Below, piece by piece: positions 23,956 through 36,184 of a DNA stretch of 64,000 bases. The stretch is taken from positions 67,661,876-67,725,875 of the forward strand of contig CM056576.1 in assembly GCA_029721435.1 (NCBI GenBank). Direction: 5' to 3'. Each line of letters starts with the position of its first letter. The first letter of the stretch is position 1. The DNA is from Gymnothorax reevesii. Taxonomy: Eukaryota > Chordata > Actinopteri > Anguilliformes > Muraenidae. Made by a program: the position numbers and the translations under genes. Under the pieces are notes generated by a model, which saw nothing but the letters and a program-made list of their open reading frames with translations, searched no databases and was not told the DNA's origin.

Positions 23956-25640
23956 TTCGGATGTGCTACAAAATTATAGATATATTTTCAGTTAATGACC
24001 CAATACCCACCACAACAGGTCGTACCGGTGGTGTACTTTAAGACTTGTGTATTTTGGGTAGTGTTTAAAAAAACTGGTTTAATTGGATTAAGATTGTTTA
24101 AATATTGGTATTCCTGTTTAGACAGGGAATTGGCATCTACAAAAGTCTGGAGCAACATCTGAATTTCTTCCCCGTAAGCAGGGGTTGGATCTTGTTCCAA
24201 TTTCTTCTAAAAAGTGGTGTTCGATAGTTGTCGAAGAATTTCCAGTCTGTAAGACTCAATATTCCAGACAACTGTTGCACCACCCTTGTCAGCACCTTTT
24301 ATTACGATTGTATCATCCAAGATCAAAGACTTTAAAGCGGCATTCTCATCTTTAGACATATTGTAATGTATCCTATAGCCCCTGGAGTGGTAACAACTTT
24401 TATTCTTAAACTGTTTGACCATATCCCATTCCACGAGTCTACAAAAAGTATTTACAGATGGATTAATAATTTCTGGAGTAAAAGTGCTCTTAGGCTTGAA
24501 AGTTACAGGCTTGACATTGGAACCATTTGACTGTTGAGCCTTTACTTCTTGTGTGGCATAATAGCTCTTAAGTTTCACATTTCGGAAAAATTTGAATAAT
24601 TCAATTGGACAAGTAAATGAATCATTATTTGTTGTGGGGACAAAAGACAAACCTTTACTTAATACATGCAATTCTGTTTCTGAAAGAGCTTTATCGGACA
24701 AATTATACACTGGTACCTCTTCACAGTCTTGCTTCTGAGGGTTCTTATGTTTGCCCCCTCTTTTTCCGTGTCTGATGGCTGATGATGACCGCATTGGGAA
24801 TGTCTGTTTGTGCCCAAAAAAGTTGCTTGAGAGTCCATAGTGTCCCGTCTGAATTTTTCTGGTTTTGGATATCCTCAGGTCCTCCTGGAACGACTCCAAT
24901 TGAGTTTTGAGCTTTTCTTCCATTTGGTGAATGTCCACAGGTTCCATCTGTTGTGCAATTTCAGTCTGAATGGCTCGTATCTCCAATTGTACTTTAATGA
25001 CCTCTTATTTGGAAAATTCAATGACAAGTAGCATCAGATCCATCGAACAACGGTTGAGGATTTGGCACCATCGGTGACAGAAGTCCGGGTCTTGTCTGCC
25101 AATTGGCGGTTCCTTTTGTAGGCAAAGACCTCTCGGTATTCTGGCACTTCTGTAGTACTCACTCAGCGTGACCGAGTGCAAATCCAGGCGTATTTCCCTC
25201 TGCTTTAGGGCCAAACGTCTTTTATTATGAGTCTCCACTGTGTCTTTTAAAGGCTCCATGGTGGGGCTATCCATCAATATTCTTGCCACATTAGCTTTTC
25301 TAAATGAAAAAGTAGCTGCCTTCATTTCAGTTAATCCTCTGATTTCATCAAAGGAATCCATTTTGTCCATGTAAAATAGATTGGCAGCAGGTTAAAAGCA
25401 GCAAAAAAGTACTTTGCACCTGTTTTTCTTTCCTTTATGAATTGAGTTTCCTTGTGCCGCACCATTTGTAGACACTGAGGACGGCTCAGGCCGAGACATT
25501 GTCTGTCATGTCTTTTTTTTGCTATTGAGAATGCATTTTTGCCAATCCTTATAAAAATTGATCAAAAAACTTTTTGCAACTACTTGCATTTTTTGAGTGC
25601 ACACCCCCGTGTTTCTTCCTGTTATATAAACATTTTTTTT
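23956..25640 (-). mobile_element. Penelope-like element remnant, copy 2 (5' part)
   Basis: Minus-strand frames encode the N-terminal region and first RT motifs of a Penelope-like element. It ends at 23956 where the Tc1 derivative begins. It holds the complementary half of what copy 1 (2560-4882) preserves. 5' limit is uncertain; the stretch 25400-25640 is probably 5' noncoding sequence. Confidence 0.75.
23970..25370 (-). pseudogene. Penelope RT, N-terminal half
   Basis: Starts MDKMDSFDEIRGL (25370); a basic, Gln/Glu-rich N-terminal region is followed by NLSDKALSETELHVLSKGLS, FVPTTNNDSF and DDTIVIKGADKGGATVVW, the conserved Penelope N-terminal RT region. After frame changes LPKIHK and a PPVRPVVVGIGSLT block appear near 24060-23990 (RT motif approach). 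Damage: in-frame TAA at 25005-25007, a stop at 24207-24209, a frameshift near 24050, and truncation before the catalytic Asp motif. Confidence 0.8.
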
Positions 25641-26265
25641 TCAATTTTTTGCCAAACAGGAAGTGAGCTATGAGCCGCCATCTGTGTTTATCCAAAGTTT
25701 CGGTTGCACCGCTGGGAAAAAAATGCAAAAGGAGGTGGAATTGAGAGAAAGTATTGGATTATTTGATTTTTTTTCATCCCAACAATATCATAATTATGTG
25801 CATTGTTAATGTAGCCCATTGCTGATCTGTCATTTCTTAATAATTTTTTTATATAATGGGTCAATGACTTGACATTGTCCAAGTGCACTACCTTGGTTTA
25901 AAATAATTTTACATGATTGATAATAAGCATCATTTTATTCTATAAAACCTGTTTAATTTGAACATAATTCCAGATTATCATAAAAATGATATAGATTTTA
26001 TGTTTTGCCATTTCGAACCCTCAAAATGTCAGGTGGAACAACCGTCCGAGCAAGTTATGCGAGCGTAGAGACAGACAGACATATTGCAATTACAAATATA
26101 CAAATAATTGCAATAGAAGTGCCGATGGCACTGACTGTAACAGGTTTTAGTGGCGAAAGTAGAGAAAAACAAAATATCCTCCTGCAAAATCATGCAGTTT
26201 TAGAGCAGAGCAAGCGAGACCCTTTCTCATGTAGAACCTAGCGAAATCTAAATAAGGCGGAAGTG
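25641..26265. other. unassigned AT-rich stretch
   Basis: No gene, RNA or repeat boundary seen. The 78-codon frame at 26005-26241 has no recognised motif. Confidence 0.4.
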
Positions 26266-26412
26266 AAAGCTGAACCTAGAGAGGGGCCTGGAGTACCCAG
26301 AGAAAACCCACGCAAACACGGGGAGAACATGCAAAATCCACATGGAAAGGCCCCAGGACGGATTCAAACCCACAACCTTCTAGCTGAGAGGCAGCAGTGC
26401 TAACCACTGACC
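26266..26412 (-). repeat. tRNA-derived SINE fragment
   Basis: Matches the body of the complete SINE at 34831-35194: GAGAAAACCCACGCAAACAC, GGGGAGAACATGCAAA, GGCCCCAGGACGGATTCAAA, CAGCAGTGCTAACCACTG. The B-box region carries a substitution and both ends are truncated. Confidence 0.75.
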
Positions 26413-26723
26413 TTGAAAATAACCACTGAACCCGATGGAAGGGCAGCAATGGTAAAAAAACTGAAGAGAACTGGTTACAGCTACATTACTACTCAAAATT
26501 TGACAGGAATCATGGGAATTTTTTTGTGAAATGACATGCAAATTTGGTAACTGCCACTGATGGACAATATAATGGATAAATGACATGCAGTCAGACACAA
26601 AACACATTTTCAAGTGCATTTAGTGACATTAAATGAGCGTGCAGCCTCACACTTTTGGCTTTCAAGAACACCTCATGGTTTCACCTCTGACGTGAAGTGA
26701 AAACAGACAGTGTTCGTTTGATG

Positions 26724-27371
26724 CAGTGGTTCTCAAGTTCGGTCCTGGCGCCCCCCTGTGTATGCTGGTTTTTGTTTCAACTACAATGGCAATTCTAGGA
26801 TTTTAAAAAGCTGTTACTTTGTCTAAATTAGCAGCATTCCATGTTTTGAGCAGTTATTTACCATGTTAAGTCACATTTGGATGGACATATCCATTCTGCT
26901 ATGAAAAATAAAAACCCTTGAACATATTGTGCTTAATTTTTAATATTGCTAGGATTTTCAAGTGAAAACATTTTTACTCAGATCAAATTAGACTCTGAGA
27001 AAATCAATAAGCTCCAAATTAGGTTTCTGAATACAGGTGTTTTGAGTTTTTCCCAAATAACTTGCCTGAACCAAATAAAATCAACGGGAAACACAACAGG
27101 TAGGACTCCATTGTTTGCCAAGTAAATTGTTGGGTTTTGCCACGATGTGTCAAGAGTTTCACCAATGAGGAACCTTTTGATTATCTATGTTGATTAAATG
27201 TTTGGTTAAATTGTTTCCCTCTGCCAATATTTACAATATATCTCAATGTGGATATTTGCATAAATGCACCAAACAAATCATCAGCTTGTTAAAATCTAAA
27301 GATTGCAATTGTAGTTGGAACAAAAACCAGCATACACAGGAGGGCGCCAGGACCGAACTTAAAAACCACTG
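26724..27371. mobile_element. hAT-type MITE, copy 2
   Basis: Ends CAGTGGTTCTCAAGTTCGG and its inverse (...CCGAACTTAAAAACCACTG) with a perfect 8-bp duplication GTTTGATG (26716-26723, 27372-27379). The interior matches copy 1 (133-863) in reverse complement, so the two copies have opposite orientation. Non-coding. Confidence 0.92.
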
Positions 27372-27399
27372 GTTTGATGTTACATTACCACAGTTAATG

Positions 27400-28432
27400 T
27401 CAGTAACGGGTATGGTCTCCCCTAGCTTGAATAAAGGCTTGACAACGTCGGGGCGTACTATCAATCAGAACCAGGATGCTTGCAATTGGAATGTTGTTCA
27501 ATTCTTCTAGGGCATTTCCGAGCTCTTCAAGAGTTGTGGGTTGTGCCCTACGACCAGAAATGGCGACTTGCAGCATGTTCCACACATGCTTGATAGGGTT
27601 TAGGTCCGGCGAACGCACGGGCCAGTCCATACGGACAATTGTCTCCTGCTCTAGGAATTGATTCATCACCCTAGCACGATGGGGACGGGTGTTATTATCC
27701 ATCAAGATGAAATCAGGGCCAACAGCACCAGCGTATGGTCTTACGTACACGTTGAGGATCTCATCTCTGTACTGTACCCCTGTCATCGTCCCTCTCCCCA
27801 TGACATGCAGGTCCGTTCTGCCGTTCCTGCTTATTCCTCCCCAGACCATAATTGATCCGCCACCATAATGGTCGTGTTCCTTGATGTAGGCATCATTAAA
27901 TCGCTTACGTTGTCTTCGCCACACCCTTTCCCTCCTGTCAGTAAAGTCCAAGCAATATCGGGACTCATCAGTAAAGAGAACTGGAGCCCCATCGTTGTGT
28001 GTCTATGTGACATGATCTTGAGCCCAATCCAAACGGTCACACCTATGACGCACGGTCAGTGGGATTTGATGGCCTTCTTGAGTTGAGGCCGGCAGTATGA
28101 AGATGATGCCGTATCATCCCAGTAGATACCCTGACCCCCGAGGCTTTATGAAGGTCATTTCGTAGGGTGGTGGCTGTCCAGAAAGGATGACGTTGTGCCT
28201 GAAGTGTGAGAAAGTTGTCTTGTCGTTGTGTAGTCGATCTCTGATGACCACCCCCATGATGGTGTGCTGCTTTACCAAACGTTTGACGCCGGTTCCACGC
28301 TTTGTTCCCAATGCTTTGGCTAACGTTAACTGCATTGGCAACGTGACATTGTCAGAAGCCAGAGTCAAGCATTCCGATGCATCTTCCCAATTGCTCTGAA
28401 GTCAATCGACGTCTAAGAAGTTGAGGAGACAT
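27400..28432 (-). pseudogene. Tc1 transposase, inactive
   Basis: Starts MSPQLLRRRLTSEQLGRCIG at 28432 (helix-turn-helix region), continues through frameshifts and stops to the intact 183-codon C-terminal frame (27951-27400). There GGGSIMVWGG and ILMDNNTRPHRARV carry the second catalytic Asp, but the SPDLNPI motif is followed by K instead of E (KHVWNML), so the third catalytic residue is lost. Frameshifts near 27950-28040 and a stop near 28352. Normal Tc1 length is about 340 codons, matching the 1033-bp span. Confidence 0.88.
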
Positions 28433-28653
28433 CGTTATTGCTAAATGTAATGCAGAAAATTTGGGAACTTCCAAATTTTCACCAACAAGCAACACACATG
28501 TCTGAGTTGAAAAGTGTTAATCAAAGCCAGAATGTGAGGCTGCATGCTCATTTAATGTCATGAAATAAATGTGCAAATGTGTTTTGTGTCTGACTGAATG
28601 TTACCAAATTTGCATGTCATTTCCCTTTGATCCCTGTCAAATTTTGAGTAGTA

Positions 28654-29639
28654 TATATATAGAAAACGCCTTGCCAATCCAATGAGTTGATAGTCTTGAC
28701 CAGAGTTTCAAATCGGGCGGCGGCCCTCATCTGGGGATATGACGTCATGCAATTTTGGCACAGACGAGGCCGAACGCAGTAGATGGGAATTGGACGCGTG
28801 ACTTTGGGGAAATACTCAAATCAATTGAAAAGATGCAGTCAAAACAATAGCAACCTCTTATGATCACGCGTCCCCAAACCAAGGGTAACTAATATGCACA
28901 ATAAATGCAGCATCTTTCCTAATAGCAACGTCTTCATTCGGCATATGTTCAAGGGATGAATTCTGGTAAAACTCATTAATGACAGTTTCCTAAACCGAAC
29001 ACAATTCAAGCACGAATCAAGTACATAAGCATCTAGTAAGACATAGGATAACATAATATTAGAGCTCTATCGCTAGCATTTCTACTGGATCTGTGCCATG
29101 TATACCAACGATACGTCAAATGAAAGAGGAAATCCACGGAATCCGACGACATAATCCCTGTTATTTGAAACCGCCAGCACACTGAATGAACACCAGGCCT
29201 ACAATTTACATGCCACAACGATGAGCTTCTTTTTTTTTTTTTTACTTTGATTGGCCCATTTTGTTAAAAAAAAAATGATCATGGGTAAATCTGCGCAGAC
29301 TATTTTTAGCCGAATGTGTCCATGTTATTTTGAAACTTGATCCGTCAGCGTCTATACATGCTATTTTCCGGCGTTATACCGGTGTATCTCAGCAAAGCAG
29401 AACATCATGAAAAAAAGCCGATTAATCCCAGTAACTTGGCTCAAAAGCAAAACTCATACTATACGAATTCACAACACGCAGACCAACCATTTCAAGTGTC
29501 CACCTCTTCCTACCCCGATGATCACAACTGACACCCAGTGAAAACCCAAAATTCAGCATCTCAGAAAATAGAACATTAATTAAGACCAATGAAATAATAG
29601 GAATTTTGACACTGGAATAATGGACGACTAAAAGTAAGA
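28654..29639. other. unassigned stretch
   Basis: No gene recognised. Contains a short TATATATA run at 28652-28661 and poly-T at 29229-29242. Somewhat higher CpG content at 28715-28810 than the neighbours. Confidence 0.4.
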
Positions 29640-30500
29640 ACATGAGGAGCACTCAATACATGGTTGGGAATCCATTTGCATGAATTACTGCAGCAAAGAG
29701 GAGTGACATGGAGGCGATCAGCCTGTGGCAAAAAGGGGTTTGCGCTGATGCAAATGGCTGGAAAGCTGGCACCGGAGATAACGCGTGTAGGGCGGCCGAA
29801 ACATGGACCAGATGATGCAGCCAGTGCGTATGCGAGAAATGGAGGCGAGCATAGATTGCAAGAGCGGGGCTAATCTCAGCGAACGGTAGCATGAGCGAAC
29901 TATAGCAGAGAAAAAAAATAGCCCTGCAAAGCGGACGTTACCCCTCAGCCATGGATACAAATTTAAGATGGCAGCCGCGGCAGCCATATTAGAAAGCAGA
30001 GCACAACGAAAATCAATAAGCTTCTGTAGCTACCAACTCCCAACACCCATAACAAAAATAGCATTGATTGGCAATAGCATTTTTGAGTTAATGCGCGGAA
30101 TGCAAATTGAAGATGGCAGCCGTGGCAGCCATATTAGATATCGGAGCGCAACGAAAATCAATAGGCATCTGTAGCGACCAACTCCCAACACCCACACCAA
30201 AAATGGCATAGATCAGCAATGGCGTTTTTGACTTAATCCGCAGAATGCAAATTCAAGATGGCAGCTGTGGCAGCCAAATTAGATACCGTAGCACAATGAA
30301 TATCGATAGGCTACTGTAGCTACCCACTCCCAACACCTACACCAAAAATGGCATTGATCGACAATGGTGTTTTTGACTTAATGGACGGAATCCATGCGAG
30401 CATGCGAGTGAATGAAAAGAAAATAAACAGAGTTGAAGTGCGCAAGAGAGTCTCGCTGATGGAATTTTTGCTAAGCTTCATTTTAATTGTTCTTAAATTG
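29640..30500. repeat. dispersed repeat related to 62560-62850
   Basis: GCGAACGGTAGCATGAGCGAA (29877) parallels GCGAATGGCAGCATGAACGAA (62588), and GAGCATGCGAGTGAATGA (30397-30414) parallels 62772-62789, followed in both by an AAAATAAA.GAGTTGAAGTG block. The copy here has a tandem array in its middle that the other lacks. Confidence 0.7.
29965..30399. repeat. 3 x 145-bp tandem repeat
   Basis: AAGATGGCAGC starts units at 29965, 30110 and 30255, exactly 145 bp apart. Each unit contains GGCAGCCA.ATTAGA, AAATCAATA-type, CTCCCAACACC and TTTTTGA.TTAATG landmarks; units differ by scattered substitutions, so the array is not recent. Confidence 0.92.
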
Positions 30501-31610
30501 TTTGGAAAATCAAAATACACGCTCCCCTACAAAGAAGATTCCATAAGTTACTTTTAATACCCATCTCAACTACGAAATAGTGATGTTTTAGGCAAAGTAG
30601 ACACTCTCAGGTATACCCACAAAAAAATCACTTTGGAACAAAAGAGGGAAGTGTGTTTTTTTCCAAGAAACTTTTGGATGCGCCACTTGATATTTTTTGG
30701 CTGGTGAAATTGCAAATAGAGTCTAAAACTGTACTAAAACCCTGTAAATGTTGTGCAACCATTTAGACTTGTTAAAACACACTCTTCCAACTTTGATTAA
30801 ATGTATTCTGTACATTTTTAAAAGGCTTATTTGTTATTGACCCATATAAGCCTGTACTTCAGAAATGATCAAGTACAGGCTTATACATTGGTCTTGATGT
30901 TTCAGTGATGAAATTCTGTGATTATTAATCAAGCAATCTTAAACAGGAACAGCTTGAAAGTAATTATGCTTTAAAGGGTCAGAGGCTCACGGCACACCAT
31001 TGAAAATCCCGTAACGCTGGCATTACTGTTAGAGGGACGTTGGGCTTTCAGGTGTTAAGCACCAAAAAATTGATGATTCTCTCTTGAGGCCTTTCAAAAT
31101 GGATTGAAAGCTTTCAAATAATTGAATTTAAAATAGCCTGCAATATATTACAGTGGGAGGGAGCGGAATACCTAAAAGCCCCTTTTCCACTCTCTGTATA
31201 AACACTTGGGACAGACAACATGTAAAAGTACTGTGACTGCAGAGAGTACTGTCTACCATTTTTACAAGAAATATAAATAGATAAATAGGATGGGAGCAGA
31301 CCAAGAATTGCCTTTGTACAATATGCCAGTGCATTCACCTGTGGGTTGCTAAAGGAGACTATCCTTCCCAGGAGTTGTCTGAATGTCTGAAGGCTTTCCA
31401 GTTTGTAATGAATCTAAGAGAAGCATGATTTTATGTATCAATCGTATGCAATGGTTGGGTTGCGGCATGCATGTACAAAAGATCCCCATTGTCCAACAAC
31501 TTTTTACGTTAAAATTAAAATACAAATGATTTTAAAATACTTTACCAACTGAAATTACAAGTCCCTCATTTGGATTAACATGTTTTTATGTTCTAACAAA
31601 AAGTTATATC
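30501..31610. other. unassigned stretch
   Basis: No gene recognised. A local self-complementary pair AGCCTGTACTTC..TGATCAAGTACAGGCTTATA (30848-30883) could form a short hairpin. Confidence 0.4.
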
Positions 31611-32146
31611 CACTGCCCGGCCAAAAAAAAGTCGCGCACACGCACTCAAATATTTATTTGGAACCCCTTTAGCTTTGATTACTGTGCAAATTCATCTTCT
31701 CATCATTTTGACAACCAAATGCAATGCCAGAACGTTTATTTTCGATCAGAAATGCCATTATTTTTGTCTTTTCAACAAAATGGTTGAACCACTCGGTCTT
31801 TCTTGAGCACACCCCAATAACTTTCAATGTGGTTAAGGCCAGGACTTTATGGTGGCAAATTTGTCTATGAAAATGATTCCTTATGGTTGTTTTTTGTAAT
31901 TCATGGTTTTCTTTGCTAGATACAGGCCAATAACTTGCCCGTTCTATAATACTGTATCATCATTTCCACCATCAAGGGATGCGTCTTCCAACATGATTTT
32001 TTGAGAAATGAGTAGCAATGTGCTTCATCAGTCAGGGTTAAAATGATTATTGCCAGCTGAAACATATTAATAACCACAGTCATGATCCAGTAATAAAATT
32101 TGTTTATTCATTTCCAAACGGTGATTTTTTTTTTGGCCGGGCAGTG
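31611..32146 (-). mobile_element. Tc1/mariner deletion derivative
   Basis: Ends CACTGCCCGGCCAAAAAAAA and TTTTTTGGCCGGGCAGTG are inverted. Minus-strand translation shows a decayed DDE C-terminus (LNHIESYWGVLKK, third catalytic Glu region). 536 bp, so two-thirds of a Tc1 element are missing. Confidence 0.75.
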
Positions 32147-32580
32147 AACTTTCTGCTTTTATAACCAAAGTGTCCTTTAACACACTGGTTGGCCACAACA
32201 GATCTACCAAGTACAAACTGACATACAATGGCATCATGAGAGAGGTAAAAAATTTATACAAGTATGTAATAAGTAAATAAATAAATAAATTCACATTTCA
32301 AAACAGTGCTTACACACACCTCGCACGCATTAAGGAGCTTGAGCAGTTCCCTAAAGTCGTAGAGAGGAACGGAGACGGAAGGAGGAGCCAGCCGTCAGCA
32401 GGTGTACCCCACAGATTAGAGAGACGCTGATCGAGAATGCCACCTGTCAAATGGCACCAAGCGTAACTGCCTGTGTTCGGCATGTGTGCATTTTTGTTTC
32501 AAAGGATGAAGATACAGTATATCAAGATACTGTATCTTGAGAGACAATCCCCATTTATTATGACTAAAACAGTAAACTAG
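32147..32580. other. unassigned stretch
   Basis: Contains a small (AAAT)n run at 32266-32290 and a palindrome ATACAGTATATCAAGATACTGTAT (32513-32536). No gene seen. Confidence 0.4.
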
Positions 32581-32762
32581 AAGGGCACTCAGTTGAGCGC
32601 ATACCTCCGCCACGCTTAATGTCAGTACAAGAACCACAATATGTCCCAGAAGTACAATCACTTCCAAAATTTAATCAACTCATCCTTGGATTACCACCCA
32701 TCCTACCAAATTTCATGTCAATCTGTTCATAAATTTTTGAGTCATCCTGTAAACAGCCAGGC
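32581..32762. repeat. dispersed repeat with TTGAGCGCATACCTCCGCC
   Basis: A segment with GAGCGCATACCTCCGCCACG followed by CCATCCTACCAAATTTCATG and CTGTTCATAAATTTTTGAGT, of a type I recall as widely dispersed in percomorph fish. Only one copy in this window, so the call rests on memory of the family. Confidence 0.35.
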
Positions 32763-32929
32763 AATCTCGGATGAAAACAAGCCCCCTTGGTAGAGGTAAT
32801 AACAAAGTGCTCCAATTAATCGTGATGGCGAAATTTAAGCTCCTGGTTTCATCTCAAATAGATGCGATCCCAGTTAGACACACCCAGATAAACGCATCCC
32901 AAATAGACGTATCCCAGTTAGACACAACC

Positions 32930-33385
32930 CATAGGTCCCATTTCCTGGATCATGAACTCTCTCAAAAGTTCATTCCAAAGACATTCTTTCGATGTTACAA
33001 CAGATTTGCTTGTCTTAGTATTGGGATTATGGTCTGGCCAAGTCTTATGTCACCATGTTGGGTCATTATCTTGTTGAAAATACAATCCCGACCAATCAGT
33101 TTCTTTCCAGATAGCAATGCCTGCCTCACAAGGATGCTGTGATACTACTTCCTATCCATGATTCCGCTGATTTCGAGCAGAATGAACCCCAAACCAAAAT
33201 ATACCCACCTTCATATTTTACTGAAGGGGTTAATCAGTCATTTTTGAACATAAGTTCTGTGTTTGGATGAGAAAATTTTTTATTTTGATTCATCAGTCCA
33301 AAGGACTTGTTCCCTATCCGCTGGTGTCCAATCTTTAAATTTCTTGGCAAATTCAAGTCTTTCTTTTGATGCTGTCATTCCACGC
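32930..33385 (-). pseudogene. Tc1 transposase remnant
   Basis: Minus-strand translation gives LWTDESK (first catalytic Asp region) near 33295, followed by a decayed segment and MDRK.YHSILVRQALLSGKKLIGRD resembling the central part of a fish Tc1 family. No terminal repeats are preserved. Multiple stops and frame changes. Confidence 0.6.
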
Positions 33386-33735
33386 CCTCAGCAATCTGCA
33401 TCACCGGAATTCTGAGGACCAGCCTGCTCCCATGCCCATGAACTCAACCTAGTTCATCTGTTATCAATTATTCAAAGTATCAATTTAGCCTTTAAAAACC
33501 AGAGCTTAGCACCACTACGGTTTGGAGTCTCGTAAAACTTTTGTGTAGCGTATCGCTTCTTAATGTTTGCTTGTATGTTTAGCAGACTATTGTTAGTCTA
33601 GTGATCATTGTAAATATACTCCCACATTGTTTATTGTGCATTTTTGTAGCCCCGCTTCGAAGTAATAAACAAGGCATTTACTTCTTTGCATTTGAATCCA
33701 GTCGCCTTCATTTTTATTTCAATACACACAATACG
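33386..33735 (+). repeat. LTR-like repeat (solo LTR candidate)
   Basis: CATCACCGGAATTCTGAGGA and CCAGCCTGC also occur at 13848-13876, so this is a dispersed repeat. TTTAAAAACCAGAGC (33490) and AATAAACAAGGC (33664) are placed like a TATA-type promoter and a polyadenylation signal of an LTR. No duplication of flanks was identified. Confidence 0.45.
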
Positions 33736-34830
33736 GTGCACTGAAAATTCATTACTGAGGACTTTGCCTAAAATTGATTCAGCAAAGATACCACGCCCTG
33801 ATGAAGTGTCAGACAAGTATCAAACTGTAAAACTCATTTAATTTCACTTATGTGTCACAACAGGCATACATTTCATCTAAATACAACCATTTTTTATATT
33901 TAAATATATATTTTATATTTGAGCCAGTCCTGTACACATTTTCCCATTGAAAGAAAATACATTCAATGGAAATGAAGTCTGATTCCACTGGAGCAGACTT
34001 GTTTTCAATAAAACAAGCAAATAAACAAAATTATGAATACAAAGATAAAGTAAAAAATGTGAAAAAAAGTAGGAAGAAGAAATACCCCAGCAATTATTTA
34101 TACAAAACATATACTTCCATTGCTCTATAAGTTCATGTTGCTCTGCTTTAGCCACTACACTTACTCCTCTACCAATTTAACCTCTATGATACAGTCGTTA
34201 TGTTGCGCACCTCATTGACTGACTGTCGCTATACTAACGCCTGTACGGGAAAGCTCTAAAAGTGCTTCGCGCAGCCTCGTTATGAGTTGGAGGCTTCTTC
34301 TTCTTATTTTTGGTTTTATGGCGTTTCCAGACCTGTTGGTGTATTACCGCCAACTACTGGATTCATTCAACATAAATTTCCCTATTCCTCTTATATCGAA
34401 TTCTCACTAAAGCCTCGCCAAAGCGAACGGTGCACTGTGTCGAACAATGCGTTTGCACTCTGCATGTGTTCAGTGTGACAAAAATTTCGATTCGTGTAAT
34501 ATATGAGCCGAATGTAGACGCAATGCATTGGCTTTTGAAGAAGGAAATTACGTCAACACCAAAGCTGCCTGCTGATTGGTCCAGCCAAAAAATTTCAGGC
34601 GAAGTGCCGCGAGGTAGCTTTCCTTTAACGCCCTGATGGGAGCGATCATCAAAGCCACCTAGCGGACACAGGGCGTTAATCATTAACGTTACTACCAATT
34701 TGGTGGGTCTCTAATTCCAAATATGCAGTGCACCCCAATATAGCGCTTGTATAGTTGCGTTCTCTCAGTACTTGTGGATGATTGTGAAAGGATTCTCAGT
34801 AAGAAAATGACTTTGAAAAGCACTGTTGAA
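33736..34830. other. unassigned stretch
   Basis: No gene recognised. The frames at 34287-34698 do not resemble a known protein. 34180-34700 is less AT-rich than its surroundings. Confidence 0.4.
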
Positions 34831-35194
34831 TATCCATCCATCCATTTTCTATACCCACTTATTCCTCACTAGGGTCACGGGGCGAGCTGGAGCCTATCCC
34901 AGCTGACTACGGGCAAAGGCAGGGACCCACCCTGAACAGCTTGCCAATCCATCGCAGGGCGCACACACCATTCACACACCTTTCACCCTCACACTCATAC
35001 CTATGGGCAATTTGGTGTCTCCAATTAGCCTGATATGCATGTCTTTGGACTGTGGGAGGAAACCGGAGTACCAGGCGAAAACCCATGCAACACGGGGAGA
35101 ACATTCAAACTCCACACAGAAAGGCCCCAGGCCGGATTCGAACCCACGACCTTCTTGCTGTGAGGCAGCAATGCTAACCACTGTGCCACCGTGC
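34831..35194 (-). mobile_element. tRNA-derived SINE, apparently full length
   Basis: Read on the minus strand it starts GCACGGTGGCACAGTGGTTA, with an A-box-like TGGCACAGTGG (35178-35188) and a perfect B box GGTTCGAATCC (35134-35144) at normal pol III spacing. It runs through a conserved body (GGCCTTTCTGTGTGGAGTTT, CCTCCCACAGTCCAAAGACA) to a tail with GGATAGGCTCCAGCT and a short (ATGG)n, as in SINEs mobilised by fish LINEs. Confidence 0.85.
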
Positions 35195-36184
35195 AGGGTA
35201 CATGTGCATAATGGCGCATGGAGTCTCAGATAGAAACAAATGGAACACAAGACTGTATCTCAGGCTATGTTTGTGCAATTACGGTAATTGCGGGCTCGTA
35301 AACGTCCGAGTCCATAGAATCAAATCCGGCAACATCAAACAGACAGCAACACACGCAGATCACAGAGGAGAAAGTACATTTCACACAAGCAGAATGTTCA
35401 GGAACTGATCTCATTGGAAGCAGTGCCCCGGCAAAAAACGTGCATGATTACTGGCAGATCTTGTTTCAATATAACACATTGAGCGAACAATAGCCAGCGC
35501 AGATTTTCCCTCAAAGACAGGTTTTATTTGAAAATGGCAAAGGTAAGGAAAAAGTTTTTGCTCATCGCTGTGAAATGTAAAGTGTATGCCTGCTGTTCTT
35601 TGAGTGTGGTGTCGGTTTAAAATGACATGGCATATATCGTAGGATTCTATGCACTCTCCTCGTTCATTTGATGTAATGTTTGTATGCATAGCACAAATTC
35701 AGTAGAAACGCAAGTAATCAAGCCCCGATATTATATCTCCCCGACGACGACGATAGTCGGGAGAGACTATGGTTTACTTCCAGGGCCGCTGCCACCGTCG
35801 CAGAGATTTTCTGTTCTGGGCTCTGGAAGCTACAATTATTACAGGAATTTCTCCAAATTTCACACAGGCAAAAATATTGATTGTACACCGCTCAAGAACG
35901 ATTTTCGCGAATTTCGGACGTCCAGTACGGGTGCCGGCAGCCATTTTGTTCGGAATTTGGGCATCGGGGAGATACACCACTCTCTTTTGCGACCGAGTTA
36001 TCTAGTTTTATCCTATTTTTGTGAATAACAAGTTCATATAATTGTACTTTTATGGCCTGGACCATCCAGAGTTACGTCCACCTCTTCGATGATAGACAGC
36101 CAGTGGCAGCTTGTTGACAGGGGAAGCTCCAACCATCCCTGAAAAACAATGATAGGTCATGAGCTGTTTTCAATCATTCATTTA
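35195..36184. other. unassigned stretch
   Basis: ATATCTCCCCGA (35730) and TCGGGGAGATA (35964) form a spaced inverted pair around a CpG-richer segment (35740-35990), possibly an eroded MITE. No gene seen. Confidence 0.4.

Larger units (their letters stand above)
26489..28651 (-). mobile_element. Tc1-like element with nested MITE
   Basis: Inverted repeats of about 200 bp (CTACTCAAAATTTGACAGGA at left; CCCTGTCAAATTTTGAGTAG at right) lie at TA targets (26487-26488, 28652-28653). The transposase pseudogene reads on the minus strand. The 648-bp MITE 26724-27371 sits in the 3' inverted repeat region. Net length about 1.5 kb. Confidence 0.9.

Noticed and set aside
29965..30399. CRISPR-like array
   Set aside because: Whole 145-bp units repeat without short repeats and unique spacers, and the context is a vertebrate genome.
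35130..35194. tRNA gene suggested by A and B boxes
   Set aside because: Part of a SINE: sequence beyond the boxes does not form a cloverleaf 3' half and continues into the SINE body and tail.
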